Positions 1-8,530 are shown, numbered from the stretch's first letter. The stretch: DNA of 14,163 bases from Planctomycetota bacterium (GCA_021852245.1 JAJZNY010000470.1:1-14163); one strand, 5' to 3'. Translations and numbers: made by a program. Notes: generated by a model from the letters alone, not told the origin.

Positions 1-786
1 TACGTCAATACGAACAGCGGCATGTTCCCGCTGGATGGAATATTATTCCCGCATGTGGCGAAATATCCGCCGTATGTTGGATCAACATCCAGTGATCCAC
101 AGGTGTATGAACTCGATCAAACATGGGGCAACACGCAAAGCTACAATCTTCGATTCGGCGCCCTGTTTCCATACATGGCCAATCTGAATGACAAGGCGAT
201 GGATCAGGCCACCTATGACGCCCAGCACAATCTTCCCTCCTACTCCAGCCAATTTCCAAGTTTGAATCCGGCGGTAGATAAGATAGCCTCGACATTCATG
301 TGTCCCGCGGACAGCGGCTTTCGTGACAGCCCCAATGCTGTGACGCTGCAGAATAACTGGTCGACCGTCCAGATCGGCCCGGAGCCATCCGGCGGGTTCT
401 GGAGTTACTCCGTGAATTCGATCACCAATTCTCAGGCGGCAGTACTCCAGACGATCTTCGGCGTGAATCAACAGGGCGCACCTGAGACTCCATGGAGCTA
501 TCCACTGACCAGCGGTGCGATTAATAATCCAAAATTTCTCATATTTATTGAGGAATCCGCTCAGCACTCCAATTTCAATGACGAAGTCATGGACCCCGTC
601 GGATATAACACCGGCGATGCGCTTTCGGAACGCCACAACGGCGGAGGCAATCTGGGATTCTGGGACGGGCATGTCGAGTGGATGTCGGCCAGCGAGTATG
701 ACAATGTGCCTAATGCTCAGGGGGATACGCTTTCGGAAGCTGGAGCCATATCGCCGATTATTCACTGGTTCTTCCCAACCAATTGA
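1..786 (+). CDS. Pseudopilin-like protein with H-X9-DG motif (3' part)
   Basis: Reading frame 1 is open from the first base to a TGA at 784-786, giving 261 residues, so the true start lies upstream of the window. The C-terminal part contains the H-X9-DG signature: His at 634-636, then nine residues, then Asp-Gly at 664-669, followed by a His-Val-Glu-Trp stretch. A Phe-Met-Cys-Pro-Ala-Asp segment near base 295 matches the cysteine-containing motif common in this family. In planctomycetes such proteins usually begin with a type IV pilin-like N-terminal methylation motif and one hydrophobic helix (DUF1559 or related), are very numerous per genome, and are thought to be exported and envelope-associated. 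The N-terminus is missing here, so the prepilin signal cannot be checked. The exact function is unknown. Confidence 0.85.
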   Translation, partial: YVNTNSGMFPLDGILFPHVAKYPPYVGSTSSDPQVYELDQTWGNTQSYNLRFGALFPYMANLNDKAMDQATYDAQHNLPSYSSQFPSLNPAVDKIASTFMCPADSGFRDSPNAVTLQNNWSTVQIGPEPSGGFWSYSVNSITNSQAAVLQTIFGVNQQGAPETPWSYPLTSGAINNPKFLIFIEESAQHSNFNDEVMDPVGYNTGDALSERHNGGGNLGFWDGHVEWMSASEYDNVPNAQGDTLSEAGAISPIIHWFFPTN

Positions 787-884
787 AACCGCCCAGAGCG
801 AATGACACGTGTCGAGATAGTGGCGGCTTACGCGTCGCGAAATGATTTGACGGGCGAATAACTTACGCCGCATCCGTTTCTGAA

Positions 885-1799
885 TCAGAGAGCGTCACGG
901 GTAAAAAAGTCCGGCATGTCGGCCTTGAGTTCTTCGCCGTGGGCAATATTGTCTTCCCCTGCCATGATGACCTGATCGGTGGTGAACGGCAGGCCGGGAA
1001 ATCGACCGATGATTTTCCCAAGCCAGATCGGGATTCCCAAAGCTCGGCGAACCTTTCCATGGCGGACTTTCGCATAAAGACGGAGAAATTCGGGCCAGGT
1101 AAATTCCCGCGGCCCGGTGAGCTCATAGATTTTTCCGATCGACACCGGCCGATCCAAACACCATTGGAAAAGTTTGGCAACATCTTCCACTCTTACAGGC
1201 GCTATTCGAGTATGCCCGGTCCCAAGCGCACCTCGCCCGAAGTACGGCATGAAGAGATAAGGAGGTGCGATTCCCTGCGACCAGGCATCCAGCATCTGCG
1301 TAAATTCACCCTGATCACCCAATATCAGCGAGGGGCGGATGATCGTGTAGTCGAGGCCGGATTTCACGACGATCTGCTCGGCCGTCCATTTGGTCTGATG
1401 GTAGCTCGAAACGGCGTCAATGCGCGTGCCCAACGCTGACATGTGAAGCAGACGTTTAATGCCATTTTCCCGCATGGCGAAAACCGTATTTTCGGTGGCA
1501 GCGACATGGGCGTCGTAAAATGATTGGCGTGATGTGGGACGGATAATGCCGACCAAATGAACGACTGCATCGCAACCGGCAAGGGCACGGCAAGCATCCG
1601 ATGAGATCGTCAGATCGCCAGCGACAAAACTGACGCCATCGATGTGTGCTGCATTCGCAGAGGCGTGACGGGCAATCACGACGATCTGGCGATAACCGGC
1701 ATCCAGGAATTGCGTCACAACCGCTCGACCGACAAAACCGTTACCGCCAGTGATGGCAATCCGACTAATCTTCGTATTTTCGTTTTTAGGCATTTCCAT
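885..1799 (-). CDS. NAD(P)-binding atypical SDR, NDUFA9-like
   Basis: A 304-residue protein with a Rossmann fold of the atypical short-chain dehydrogenase type. A glycine-rich GGNGFVG nucleotide-binding loop lies at residues 18-24 after a beta strand, a GDL segment at 61-63, and a YHQTK segment (Tyr133, Lys137) fits the YxxxK active-site pair. The C-terminal region with a P-F-T-T-D-Q stretch and later D-N resembles the NDUFA9-like subgroup (related to a complex I accessory subunit). In bacteria these are usually stand-alone oxidoreductases or quinone/lipid-linked proteins of unknown substrate. ATG at 1799 is used here; an in-frame ATG two codons later (1793) is equally possible because neither has a clear ribosome binding site. 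It converges on the pseudopilin-like gene and diverges from the toroid/DUF4159 gene, so it is probably monocistronic. Confidence 0.8.
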   Translation of the reverse strand: MEMPKNENTKISRIAITGGNGFVGRAVVTQFLDAGYRQIVVIARHASANAAHIDGVSFVAGDLTISSDACRALAGCDAVVHLVGIIRPTSRQSFYDAHVAATENTVFAMRENGIKRLLHMSALGTRIDAVSSYHQTKWTAEQIVVKSGLDYTIIRPSLILGDQGEFTQMLDAWSQGIAPPYLFMPYFGRGALGTGHTRIAPVRVEDVAKLFQWCLDRPVSIGKIYELTGPREFTWPEFLRLYAKVRHGKVRRALGIPIWLGKIIGRFPGLPFTTDQVIMAGEDNIAHGEELKADMPDFFTRDAL

Positions 1800-1958
1800 G
1801 GGTGAGGTCCAATCTTATCCATACGCTTTATCGGTCTTGCGATGAAGGTCTCTCCAAAAGTCCAGCCACAAATAAGGCTTGGAACATCTTATGCCGATAA
1901 TAAGGGGCGGGTCAGATAATTAGAATTTGGGTGAGCCCGCTTCAGGTAGATATCAGTC

Positions 1959-4343
1959 ATGCCGAGGATACGTTTGAAATGTCTGCTGGTGGGGTTGACG
2001 ATGATCGTGGGAGCCGGTCGTGTTTCTGCCAGCGCGTCGGTGCCAAAGTATGCTCATCTCACGCGGGCGAAGATCATCAACGCGATTCACCAAGCCGTCA
2101 ATTACCTGAGGCGAACGTCCAAGCCCGGAACGTTCTGGGAATATTCCGCTCCAAACAATTGGGCGTATGGGGGCCCGACAGCCCTGGCGACGTACGCCTT
2201 GCTGCAGGCGGGCCTGGCTACCGGAGATTCAAGCTTAAGCCCCGATTCGTCTTTCATGCGGCCAGCGATGAAATTCCTGGTCAAGCTCCACCCGCGCGGT
2301 ACTTATGTTGCAGGCTTACAATTGGCGGCCTTGACTACCGAGCCGATTTCAATCCCCGGATATTACCCAGCCATCCATCGTGCGGCGGATTTCCTGATCG
2401 ATTCAGAGCATACCAATGGTGCTTATGACTATTACTGGTCGGGCAGGAAGCCACACGACCCAATTCCATCCCGCTGGGATAATTCCAATACCCAGTATGG
2501 CGTTCTAGGCGTCTGGTGCGCGGAAGCGGGCGGTTACATCTACCCTCCAATCTCGTATTGGCGGATGGCTGAAAAACACTGGCGAAAATGCCAAAATCCG
2601 GACGGAGGCTGGTGTTACCAGTCCGGTGGCGCCTCCACCCGATCCATGACTGCAGCAGGTCTGGCGACACTTTATATCACCGATCAATATCTCCATCCGG
2701 AAGTTCTCAATGTTCTCAAGCCCAACAGTGCCATCAAGCGAGGTCTGGCCTGGCTTTCGAAACATATCCGCACCCAAGGAAATTTATATTATCTCTATGG
2801 CCTTGAACGTGTTGGTTTAGCCAGCGGTTTGCGCTATATCGGCGGACATAATTGGTACCGCATGGGCGCACGGATCATTCTGAAAACGCAATCCAAACCT
2901 GGCGAGTGGGACGCAGGTGTAGTCGGTGCTGCGAACCATGTTATCCCCACTGCCTACGCTCTGCTGTTTCTCTCCCGCGGACTTAATCCAGTGATCTTCA
3001 ATAAACTTTCCTATCCAGGATACTGGAATCTGCGCCCTCACGATGACCAGAACATCACCACATGGATCGGCAACACGCTGGAGGAAAACCTGAATTGGGG
3101 GGTAGCGGATATTCATTCCAATCCGCATCACTGGCTGAACGCTCCCATCCTGCTGATTACCGGCGACAGGGCCGTCACATTCAACTCTCGGCAGATCGCC
3201 CGGCTTCGCCGGTACGTCCAGGATGGAGGCATGATTTTTTCAGTAACCGAAAATGACAGCCGGGATTTTAATGATTCGATGCACAAAATCGCCGCCGAGG
3301 TATTCCCCGGTCGCCCGATGGCGGCGGTGCCGTCTTCGTCATCCCTTTATCAAATACAGTACGAGATCAGCAGCCGGCAATTTCCCCTGCAGGGCGTGCG
3401 TGATTCCGTGCGGTGGCTCTGGATTCAGTGTCCGGTGGATTTAAGCGCGGCCTGGCAGACGATGGCAACGGTTACCGAAGCGCGCTGTTTTGAGCTTGCG
3501 GAAAATATTGATCTCTATGCGACCGGAGAAAAAAAGCCCATCACCCATCTGTACTTCGACCATCCATGGAGGAAAACAAAGCCCGGTTACGAACTTCAGG
3601 CGGCCTTCATTCGTATCGGGGAGCCGGGCGAAACGCGAGAGCCGCCCGATGCGGTGCCGATCAAATCCCTGTGTCGCTTTGCTCTGCACCACGGTGTGAA
3701 AATCAAATACAGCCTGGCGCGGTATGCTGATTTGTCGGTTCCAGCGCGAACACCCGTCAGCTATATCATGGCATCTGCGGGGGGCAAACTGTCCGCAGCA
3801 ACTCGCCGCGCCATCGCCCATTACATTCGCGGCGGCGGCTGCGTGATTCTTGAGGATACGCGAGGCTCAACGTTGGAATATCGGCAACTGCGTCGAATGC
3901 TTGCGCGAGAATTTCCATCCCATCCGCTTCAGCGACTCGATCTATCCATCCTCCGGACAGCGGCGGCTCCCGCAGTGCCGATCAGACATCTGAGATACAC
4001 CAGTTTTTGGACACGTTATCACGGACCTTCAGAGCAGGCGCCGGTCTATGTCATGCGACTGGATCACAGAATTGCGGCGATCATCACAACGGTTAATCTT
4101 TCAGAACAGTGGACCGGCCAGAATTACTGGAAAATCAATGGATTGGCGGCATCGTCTGCCCGCAGGACAGCGCTGGATCTGCTCATACTTGCCGCTCGGC
4201 AAAAACGGGGAGGGCTCAAGATACTCCGCTCCGCGACGCCCTTGGCGTTGGTACACAAGGTCGCCCGCCCCAAGCCGGTAGTTGCGCCTGCACCAGTTCC
4301 CACACCGACGATACCTCTGCCTCCGACGATCGAACTGCATTGA
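1959..4343 (+). CDS. Exported alpha/alpha-toroid protein with two DUF4159-like domains
   Basis: A 794-residue protein. Residues 1-26 form a signal peptide: basic start, hydrophobic core, and Ala/Ser-rich end. Residues about 40-345 consist of repeated helical units with Gly-Trp/aromatic turns (for example N-P-D-G-G-W-C-Y near 213-220), like the prenyltransferase/squalene-cyclase alpha/alpha toroid. Residues about 375-530 resemble DUF4159, a glutamine-amidotransferase-like fold: an N-W-G-V-A-D start, an I-L-L-I-T-G strand, and a Y-V-Q-D-G-G-M-I segment. Residues about 575-750 appear to repeat that plan (H-H-G-V-K-I-K-Y, then Y-I-R-G-G-G-C-V-I-L-E-D). The tail is Pro-rich. Toroid plus DUF4159 proteins are a known planctomycete architecture of unknown function, probably periplasmic. 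No cyclase catalytic DxDD motif was seen, so enzymatic cyclisation is unlikely. The ribosome binding site is weak (AGG about 12 bases upstream). The start is set by the signal peptide. Confidence 0.8.
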   Translation: MPRIRLKCLLVGLTMIVGAGRVSASASVPKYAHLTRAKIINAIHQAVNYLRRTSKPGTFWEYSAPNNWAYGGPTALATYALLQAGLATGDSSLSPDSSFMRPAMKFLVKLHPRGTYVAGLQLAALTTEPISIPGYYPAIHRAADFLIDSEHTNGAYDYYWSGRKPHDPIPSRWDNSNTQYGVLGVWCAEAGGYIYPPISYWRMAEKHWRKCQNPDGGWCYQSGGASTRSMTAAGLATLYITDQYLHPEVLNVLKPNSAIKRGLAWLSKHIRTQGNLYYLYGLERVGLASGLRYIGGHNWYRMGARIILKTQSKPGEWDAGVVGAANHVIPTAYALLFLSRGLNPVIFNKLSYPGYWNLRPHDDQNITTWIGNTLEENLNWGVADIHSNPHHWLNAPILLITGDRAVTFNSRQIARLRRYVQDGGMIFSVTENDSRDFNDSMHKIAAEVFPGRPMAAVPSSSSLYQIQYEISSRQFPLQGVRDSVRWLWIQCPVDLSAAWQTMATVTEARCFELAENIDLYATGEKKPITHLYFDHPWRKTKPGYELQAAFIRIGEPGETREPPDAVPIKSLCRFALHHGVKIKYSLARYADLSVPARTPVSYIMASAGGKLSAATRRAIAHYIRGGGCVILEDTRGSTLEYRQLRRMLAREFPSHPLQRLDLSILRTAAAPAVPIRHLRYTSFWTRYHGPSEQAPVYVMRLDHRIAAIITTVNLSEQWTGQNYWKINGLAASSARRTALDLLILAARQKRGGLKILRSATPLALVHKVARPKPVVAPAPVPTPTIPLPPTIELH

Positions 4344-4374
4344 GCCTTCCGATCAGGGCAAAACTGCCCGCTCA
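4341..4374. terminator. Possible weak hairpin between convergent genes
   Basis: In the 76-base gap between the convergent DUF4159 and reductase genes, GGGCA (4356-4360) and TGCCC (4365-4369) form a 5-bp stem with an AAAC loop. It is flanked by TGAGC (4341-4345) and GCTCA (4370-4374), which would extend the stem after a 10-base bulge on the left side. No T tract follows on either strand, so termination here is only a guess from position. Confidence 0.3.
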
Positions 4375-4419
4375 GTGCCGACAACGTGTCCTGTGATGAG
4401 GAATCGACATCGGTGAAAC

Positions 4420-6183
4420 CTACGCAACATCCGCCATTTCGGGGATGTGCATCCAGGCGGAGAGCTGTTCCGGCGTGTTGCGCTGGACAAACTGCCGGAA
4501 GGTTTCGTCTTCATCAATACGGTGGGCCTTGTACTGCTCCACAATCTGGACGATCGGCTTGTGGACAAATTCGGCGGGTACTTTTTTCATGGCCGCTTTG
4601 GCGAATCCGGCGCTGGAGCCGAGCCCGCCGCCGAGCATGACCTGAAAAGCCTCGGTGCCGCGCTGTCCGCGGAAATTGCACACCACGCCCATCAGGCCGA
4701 TATCGGCGATCTGATACTGCGAGCAGCTATTGGGGCAGCCGGTAACGCTGACCATAATGGGGGAATCGATCTGCACATGCTCTTCAAGATGCTTGAGAAT
4801 CCGGCCGGCACGCTCCTTGGTTTCCACAATGGCCAGATTGCAGAATTGGGTGCCCGTACAGGAAAGCAAATTGGTACGCCACAGCGGCGCCGCCGGCGGC
4901 AGACCGATGTCTTCGAGTTCCCGTGCCAATTCAGCGGTGCGGGCCGTGGGAATATTAATAAAAAGGAGATTCTGCTTATTGGAGAGGCCGAACCGCGCCT
5001 GCGGGCCGGCATATTTATCGGCCAGTCGGGCGGCGTGAGCCATCTGATCGGCAGTGATTCGCCCACGCTCCACCGGCACGCCGACATAAGAGAGGCCGGG
5101 TTGCTTCTGCGGCCCAATACCCATGTGATCCGTATGCGGGGCGTATTCCGGCGCTGCGATATTATCGTCATGTTCGAGCTTGAAGCCGATATCGGCTTCG
5201 AGATAATCGCGGAACTTCTGCCAGCCCCAGTCCGCAACCAGATATTTCATCCGGGCACGGGTGCGCTTTTCGCGGTAGCCGTGATCGCGGAAAATATGCG
5301 CGACACCGCGGCACACCGCGGCGACCTGTTCGGGCTTGATGAATACCCGCAACCCCTGCCCAATATAAGGTTGACTTGAAAGCCCTCCGCCGACGGTGAT
5401 TCCATAACCACGTTCTTCCGTGCCGGTGCGGGGATTGATGCGTTTGACGCCGAAAATGCCGATGTCGTTGATCTGCGGCTGATGACAATGCAGATGGCAG
5501 CCGGCCACGGACGACTTGAATTTTCGTGGCAGGTTGCTGAATTCGCGGTCACTATCCAGAAACATCTGATTCACTTCGCGAACCGCATGACTGGCGTCGA
5601 TGGTTTCATGCTGAAGGTAACCGGCCAATGGGCACCCGACGACATTTCGAGGCGTATCGCCGCAGGCAAACTTGCTGACCAATCCGACTTTTTCGAGCCG
5701 GGGCAGGATGTCGGCAAGGGCTTCAATGGTGAGCCAGTGAAGTTGGAAACATTGTCGAGTGGTAATATCGGCAAATCCTCCGCCGTATTGCCGGCTGATG
5801 GCGGCGACTTCGGCCATCTGCACGGCATTAACAAAGCCATTCGGCACGCGGATACGAAGCATGAAATGGCACAGATTGGGAAGTTGCTGATACACGCCAA
5901 ACCATCGCAGGCGAACGAAATCATCTTCGGGAATCTGGCTGCGGCGCTTGGCACTGGTGATTACGGCGGGATCTGAGGCATGGGGTATCAACTTCAGATA
6001 ATTTTCGTAATCTTTCGGTGACAGGAGCGTCTCGAGCGGTTCGGTTATTTCTGCCGCTGCATAGCGGAAGATATCATTCCACACTTCAAGACCGTCCTTG
6101 GCTTTTTTGATCGCCTCCACTTTGTTGAGCTTAGGCCCGTCGGTGGATGCGGGGGGCGGGACGGCAACGGATGACTGAGTCAT
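4420..6183 (-). CDS. nirA: Ferredoxin-dependent nitrite (or sulfite) reductase
   Basis: A 587-residue siroheme and [4Fe-4S] reductase, the usual size for ferredoxin-nitrite reductases, which carry out the six-electron reduction of nitrite to ammonia in the cytoplasm. Two ferredoxin-like half-domains are visible: a T-T-R-Q motif at 141-144 and an L-P-R-K-F-K stretch at 218-223. The cluster/siroheme cysteines are C442-x5-C448 (C-T-G-T-Q-F-C) and C483-x3-C487 (C-P-N-S-C). The first motif is the nitrite-reductase type, but some ferredoxin sulfite reductases (for example mycobacterial) share it, so nitrite versus sulfite is not settled. Unusually Cys-rich positions are C145, C229 and C233 (C-H-L-H-C). 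ATG at 6183 is chosen because GAGGT lies 7 bases upstream; an in-frame GTG at 6192 would overlap that site. No nitrate reductase or transporter gene is nearby. Confidence 0.9.
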   Translation of the reverse strand: MTQSSVAVPPPASTDGPKLNKVEAIKKAKDGLEVWNDIFRYAAAEITEPLETLLSPKDYENYLKLIPHASDPAVITSAKRRSQIPEDDFVRLRWFGVYQQLPNLCHFMLRIRVPNGFVNAVQMAEVAAISRQYGGGFADITTRQCFQLHWLTIEALADILPRLEKVGLVSKFACGDTPRNVVGCPLAGYLQHETIDASHAVREVNQMFLDSDREFSNLPRKFKSSVAGCHLHCHQPQINDIGIFGVKRINPRTGTEERGYGITVGGGLSSQPYIGQGLRVFIKPEQVAAVCRGVAHIFRDHGYREKRTRARMKYLVADWGWQKFRDYLEADIGFKLEHDDNIAAPEYAPHTDHMGIGPQKQPGLSYVGVPVERGRITADQMAHAARLADKYAGPQARFGLSNKQNLLFINIPTARTAELARELEDIGLPPAAPLWRTNLLSCTGTQFCNLAIVETKERAGRILKHLEEHVQIDSPIMVSVTGCPNSCSQYQIADIGLMGVVCNFRGQRGTEAFQVMLGGGLGSSAGFAKAAMKKVPAEFVHKPIVQIVEQYKAHRIDEDETFRQFVQRNTPEQLSAWMHIPEMADVA

Positions 6184-6190
6184 AAGATAC

Positions 6191-6195
6191 ACCTC
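6191..6195 (-). promoter_or_regulatory. Ribosome binding site fixing the nirA start
   Basis: On the minus strand GAGGT lies seven bases before the ATG at 6183. It overlaps the alternative in-frame GTG at 6190-6192, which argues against that upstream start. Confidence 0.7.
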
Positions 6196-6212
6196 AAAAA
6201 TCTCGAATGCCT

Positions 6213-6241
6213 ATTAAAACACTCGACATTCAAAATGTCAA
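6213..6241 (-). promoter_or_regulatory. Sigma70-type promoter of nirA
   Basis: On the minus strand a perfect TTGACA -35 box (6236-6241) is separated by exactly 17 bases from TTTAAT (6213-6218), a -10 box with one mismatch to TATAAT. Transcription would start near 6205, giving a leader of about 22 bases that holds the ribosome binding site. This is the best-matching promoter in the window and supports nirA being transcribed separately from fcl upstream. Confidence 0.6.
6225..6239. promoter_or_regulatory. Dyad GACATT-N3-AATGTC over the nirA -35 box
   Basis: A perfect 6-bp inverted repeat with a 3-base centre overlaps the -35 element and spacer of the predicted nirA promoter. The position suits a repressor or a contact site for an activator. 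This is inference from position and symmetry. Confidence 0.4.
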
Positions 6242-6283
6242 ATGAATAAGGATTTTATTCACGATATTCGTATTTAGGTACAA

Positions 6284-6308
6284 AATACATATCATTTTGG
6301 TATGTATT
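6284..6308. promoter_or_regulatory. Dyad AATACATA-N9-TATGTATT upstream of nirA
   Basis: A perfect 8-bp inverted repeat with a 9-base spacer, centred about 90 bases upstream of the predicted nirA transcription start. Size and position fit an activator site. The regulator cannot be named, and the region is AT-rich, which raises the chance of accidental symmetry. Confidence 0.4.
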
Positions 6309-6392
6309 AAAAACGAAGTTGCTCTCAGCGCGATGGCGGAGAAATCAGGCCTTTCCGACTGCATGACATCATTTCAAGATCAGTGCGATTCG

Positions 6393-6411
6393 GGGGGCAG
6401 AAACCGCCCCC
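6393..6411. terminator. GC-rich hairpin just beyond fcl
   Basis: GGGGGC (6393-6398) and GCCCCC (6406-6411) form a 6-bp stem with a 7-base loop, 33 bases beyond the fcl stop on the minus strand. No T tract follows on that strand, so it is at best a weak or factor-dependent termination site for the gmd-fcl transcript. Confidence 0.3.
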
Positions 6412-6443
6412 AAACCAAAACATGGGGGGCCAGATGCGAAGAG

Positions 6444-7367
6444 TCACGCGTTTTTGCGATACCATTCGATTGTCTGGGCCAAGCCGTCTTCAAGGTTTAT
6501 ACGGGCCTTGAAACCGAAGAGTTTTTCGGCTTTCGTGGTGTCGAGACAACGGCGGGGCTGCCCATCCGGTTTGGATGGATCCCAGCGGATTTCCCCTTTG
6601 AAACCCGCCAGCTTGGCGATCAGATTCGTTAAATCGCGGATGGTGATCTCACGGCCAGCGCCGAGGTTGACCGGGTCCGGAGCGTTGTAATGAAGCGTGG
6701 CGTCTACGATGCCGCGGGCACAATCTTCCACGTGCAGAAACTCACGTGATGCCGAGCCCGTACCCCAAGCCTCTATGGCGTCCAGTCCTTTCCGCTGCGC
6801 TTCAACGAACTTGCGGATGAGCGCGGGGATTACATGCGAAGACTGCAGATCAAAATTGTCGCCGGGACCATAAAGATTCACCGGCAGGAGATAAATTCCA
6901 TTAAGTCCATACTGCATGCGATAGGCCTGAAGCATGACCAGCAGGGCTTTTTTTGCCACGCCATAGGGGGCGTTGGTTTCTTCGGGGTAACCGTTCCAGA
7001 GTTCCTCTTCCTTAAAGGGGACCGGCGTGAATTTAGGGTAGGCGCAGATGGTGCCGATCTGGACGAATTTTTTCACGCCCGTGACACGTGAAGCTTCAAT
7101 CAGATTGGCACCCATCATCATATTGGCGTAGAAGTAGAGACCGGGATTTTCGCGGTTTGCCCCTATCCCCCCCACTCGGGCGGCCATGTGAATGACGACG
7201 TCCGGACGCAGTTGATCCATCATGCGTTCCACCTGATCCTGCCGGGTCAGATCGCAGTCTTTGCTGCGAAGTATGATCTGGTCGGTCGACGGGATGCCAC
7301 GAGATGCGAGTTCCCTCTGCAGAAACTGGCCCAGAAATCCCGCTCCTCCGGTAATGAGATATTTCAT
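6444..7367 (-). CDS. fcl: GDP-L-fucose synthase
   Basis: A 307-residue extended SDR that converts GDP-4-keto-6-deoxy-D-mannose to GDP-L-fucose (3,5-epimerisation then NADPH-dependent reduction) in the cytoplasm. The Rossmann loop GGAGFLG is at residues 7-13. The family signature A-A-R-V-G-G-I is at 62-68, the active-site Tyr135-x3-Lys139 lies in N-A-P-Y-G-V-A-K-K, and the catalytic cysteine is Cys108 in G-T-I-C-A-Y-P. The position matching Ser107 of the E. coli enzyme is Thr106, a conservative change that keeps the hydroxyl. The length is normal. GGGAG lies upstream of the ATG at suitable spacing. The start is 18 bases after the gmd stop on the same strand, so the two are almost certainly one operon, and gmd supplies its substrate. 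Confidence 0.93.
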   Translation of the reverse strand: MKYLITGGAGFLGQFLQRELASRGIPSTDQIILRSKDCDLTRQDQVERMMDQLRPDVVIHMAARVGGIGANRENPGLYFYANMMMGANLIEASRVTGVKKFVQIGTICAYPKFTPVPFKEEELWNGYPEETNAPYGVAKKALLVMLQAYRMQYGLNGIYLLPVNLYGPGDNFDLQSSHVIPALIRKFVEAQRKGLDAIEAWGTGSASREFLHVEDCARGIVDATLHYNAPDPVNLGAGREITIRDLTNLIAKLAGFKGEIRWDPSKPDGQPRRCLDTTKAEKLFGFKARINLEDGLAQTIEWYRKNA

Positions 7368-7385
7368 TGCATCTACTCCCGTTCT

Positions 7386-8426
7386 TCAGGCCGTGCGCCG
7401 CCCGGCGTGGCGATGATCGGCGATCAATTTTTCCTGCTGGGCAATTTCCAGATCATGGTCGACCATCATCTTCGCCAAGCCATGGATATTCACTTTCGGC
7501 TTCCACCCCAGCACCCGCCGGGCCTTGCTTGAATCACCCAGCAGCAGATCCACCTCCGCCGGACGCAGATAACGCGCATCGGTCTTTACATACTTCTTCC
7601 AATCCAAGCCGACAAGCTCAAAGCACATCTCCACCCACTGCTGCACGGAATAGGTCTCCCCGGTGGCGATCACATAATCATCCGCCTCCGGCTGCTGAAG
7701 CATCAGCCACATCGCTTCCACATAATCTCCGGCAAAACCCCAGTCGCGCTTGGCGTCCAGATTTCCCAGATAGAGCGCATCCTGCAATCCCAGCTTGATG
7801 CGGGTGGCGGCACGGGTCACCTTGCGTGTCACGAATGTCTCGCCGCGACGTGGCGATTCATGATTAAAGAGAATCCCGCTGCAGGCGTACATGCCGTAAG
7901 CCTCGCGGTAATTAACCACCTGATAATGAGAGTAAACCTTGGCGCAGGCATAGGGGCTGCGCGGATGGAAGGGGGTGGTTTCCTTTTGCGGTGTCTCCGC
8001 CACCTTGCCGAACATTTCGCTGGAAGAGGCCTGATAGAACCGCGATTTAAGGCCCACATCCCGAATCGCCTCGAGCAGCATGATGGTTCCCATGGCCGTC
8101 GCCTCGACGGTATACACCGGGGCATCGTAGCTGACGCGCACATGGGACTGGGCGGCGAGATTGTAAACCTCATCCGGCTGCACCTGGCTGACAATGGCCC
8201 GCAGCACCGAGGCGTCGGTCATGTCGCCGTAGTGAAGCTTGAGTTTCGGGGCTTTTTCGTGCGGGTCCTGATAGATGTCGTCGAGGCGGGCGGTGTTAAA
8301 GCTGCTGGAGCGGCGAATGATGCCGTGAACTTCATACCCCTTTTTCAGCAGCAGTTCTGCCAGATACGATCCATCCTGCCCGGTGATGCCGGTGATCAGG
8401 GCTACACGCCGTTTTTCAGTCTGCAT
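7386..8426 (-). CDS. gmd: GDP-mannose 4,6-dehydratase
   Basis: A 346-residue extended SDR catalysing GDP-D-mannose to GDP-4-keto-6-deoxy-D-mannose, the first step to GDP-L-fucose. The NADP-binding loop G-I-T-G-Q-D-G is at residues 13-19 and the [10 protein letters not shown] segment at 38-47 is diagnostic of the family. Catalytic residues are visible as Ser135 and Glu137 in S-S-S-E-M-F-G and Tyr159-x3-Lys163. The substrate-binding E-S-P-R-R-G segment follows. ATG at 8426 is preferred: GGAG lies 11 bases upstream and the N-terminus then begins just before the first beta strand. A GTG at 8459 would add 11 residues with no family support. fcl follows after 18 bases, and the promoter is shared in space with the divergent epimerase gene. 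Confidence 0.95.
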   Translation of the reverse strand: MQTEKRRVALITGITGQDGSYLAELLLKKGYEVHGIIRRSSSFNTARLDDIYQDPHEKAPKLKLHYGDMTDASVLRAIVSQVQPDEVYNLAAQSHVRVSYDAPVYTVEATAMGTIMLLEAIRDVGLKSRFYQASSSEMFGKVAETPQKETTPFHPRSPYACAKVYSHYQVVNYREAYGMYACSGILFNHESPRRGETFVTRKVTRAATRIKLGLQDALYLGNLDAKRDWGFAGDYVEAMWLMLQQPEADDYVIATGETYSVQQWVEMCFELVGLDWKKYVKTDARYLRPAEVDLLLGDSSKARRVLGWKPKVNIHGLAKMMVDHDLEIAQQEKLIADHRHAGRRTA

Positions 8427-8500
8427 TCGTTCTACAACTCCTTCAAAGCCAACAGGCACTAGAATATCGGCCAGTTACTACACCCCAAATTAGAGGGAAG

Positions 8501-8529
8501 ATAATACCGCACGACATGACGTGTGTCAT
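8501..8529 (-). promoter_or_regulatory. Predicted promoter of gmd-fcl
   Basis: On the minus strand ATGACA (8524-8529, one mismatch to TTGACA) and TATTAT (8501-8506, one mismatch to TATAAT) are separated by 17 bases. Transcription would start near 8494, leaving a leader of about 68 bases before the gmd ATG. The -35 box lies inside the inverted repeat at 8515-8530. Confidence 0.5.
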
Positions 8530-8530
8530 G
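8515..8530. promoter_or_regulatory. Dyad CATGAC-N4-GTCATG between gmd and the epimerase gene
   Basis: A perfect 6-bp inverted repeat around GTGT, covering the predicted gmd -35 box. The heptamer CATGACG also occurs twice as a direct repeat here (8515-8521 and 8527-8533), 12 bases apart. A dyad at this place in a divergent promoter region could coordinate both transcripts. The binding protein is unknown. Confidence 0.4.

Noticed and set aside
804..813. Perfect palindrome GACACGTGTC between the pseudopilin-like gene and the SDR
   Set aside because: It lies between convergent genes, where no promoter is expected, and a 10-bp palindrome occurs by chance at this window size.
82..873. Open frame of 263 codons antisense to the pseudopilin-like gene
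   Set aside because: The opposite strand carries the H-X9-DG protein; this frame shows no recognisable domain.
1871..1926. ATAAG repeats and GATAAT/TAGAAT boxes before the DUF4159 gene
   Set aside because: No -35 box at proper spacing could be found, so no promoter is called.
4447..5379. Open frame of 310 codons on the plus strand inside nirA
   Set aside because: It is antisense to a gene with complete family motifs, has no motifs of its own and arises from codon-bias shadowing.
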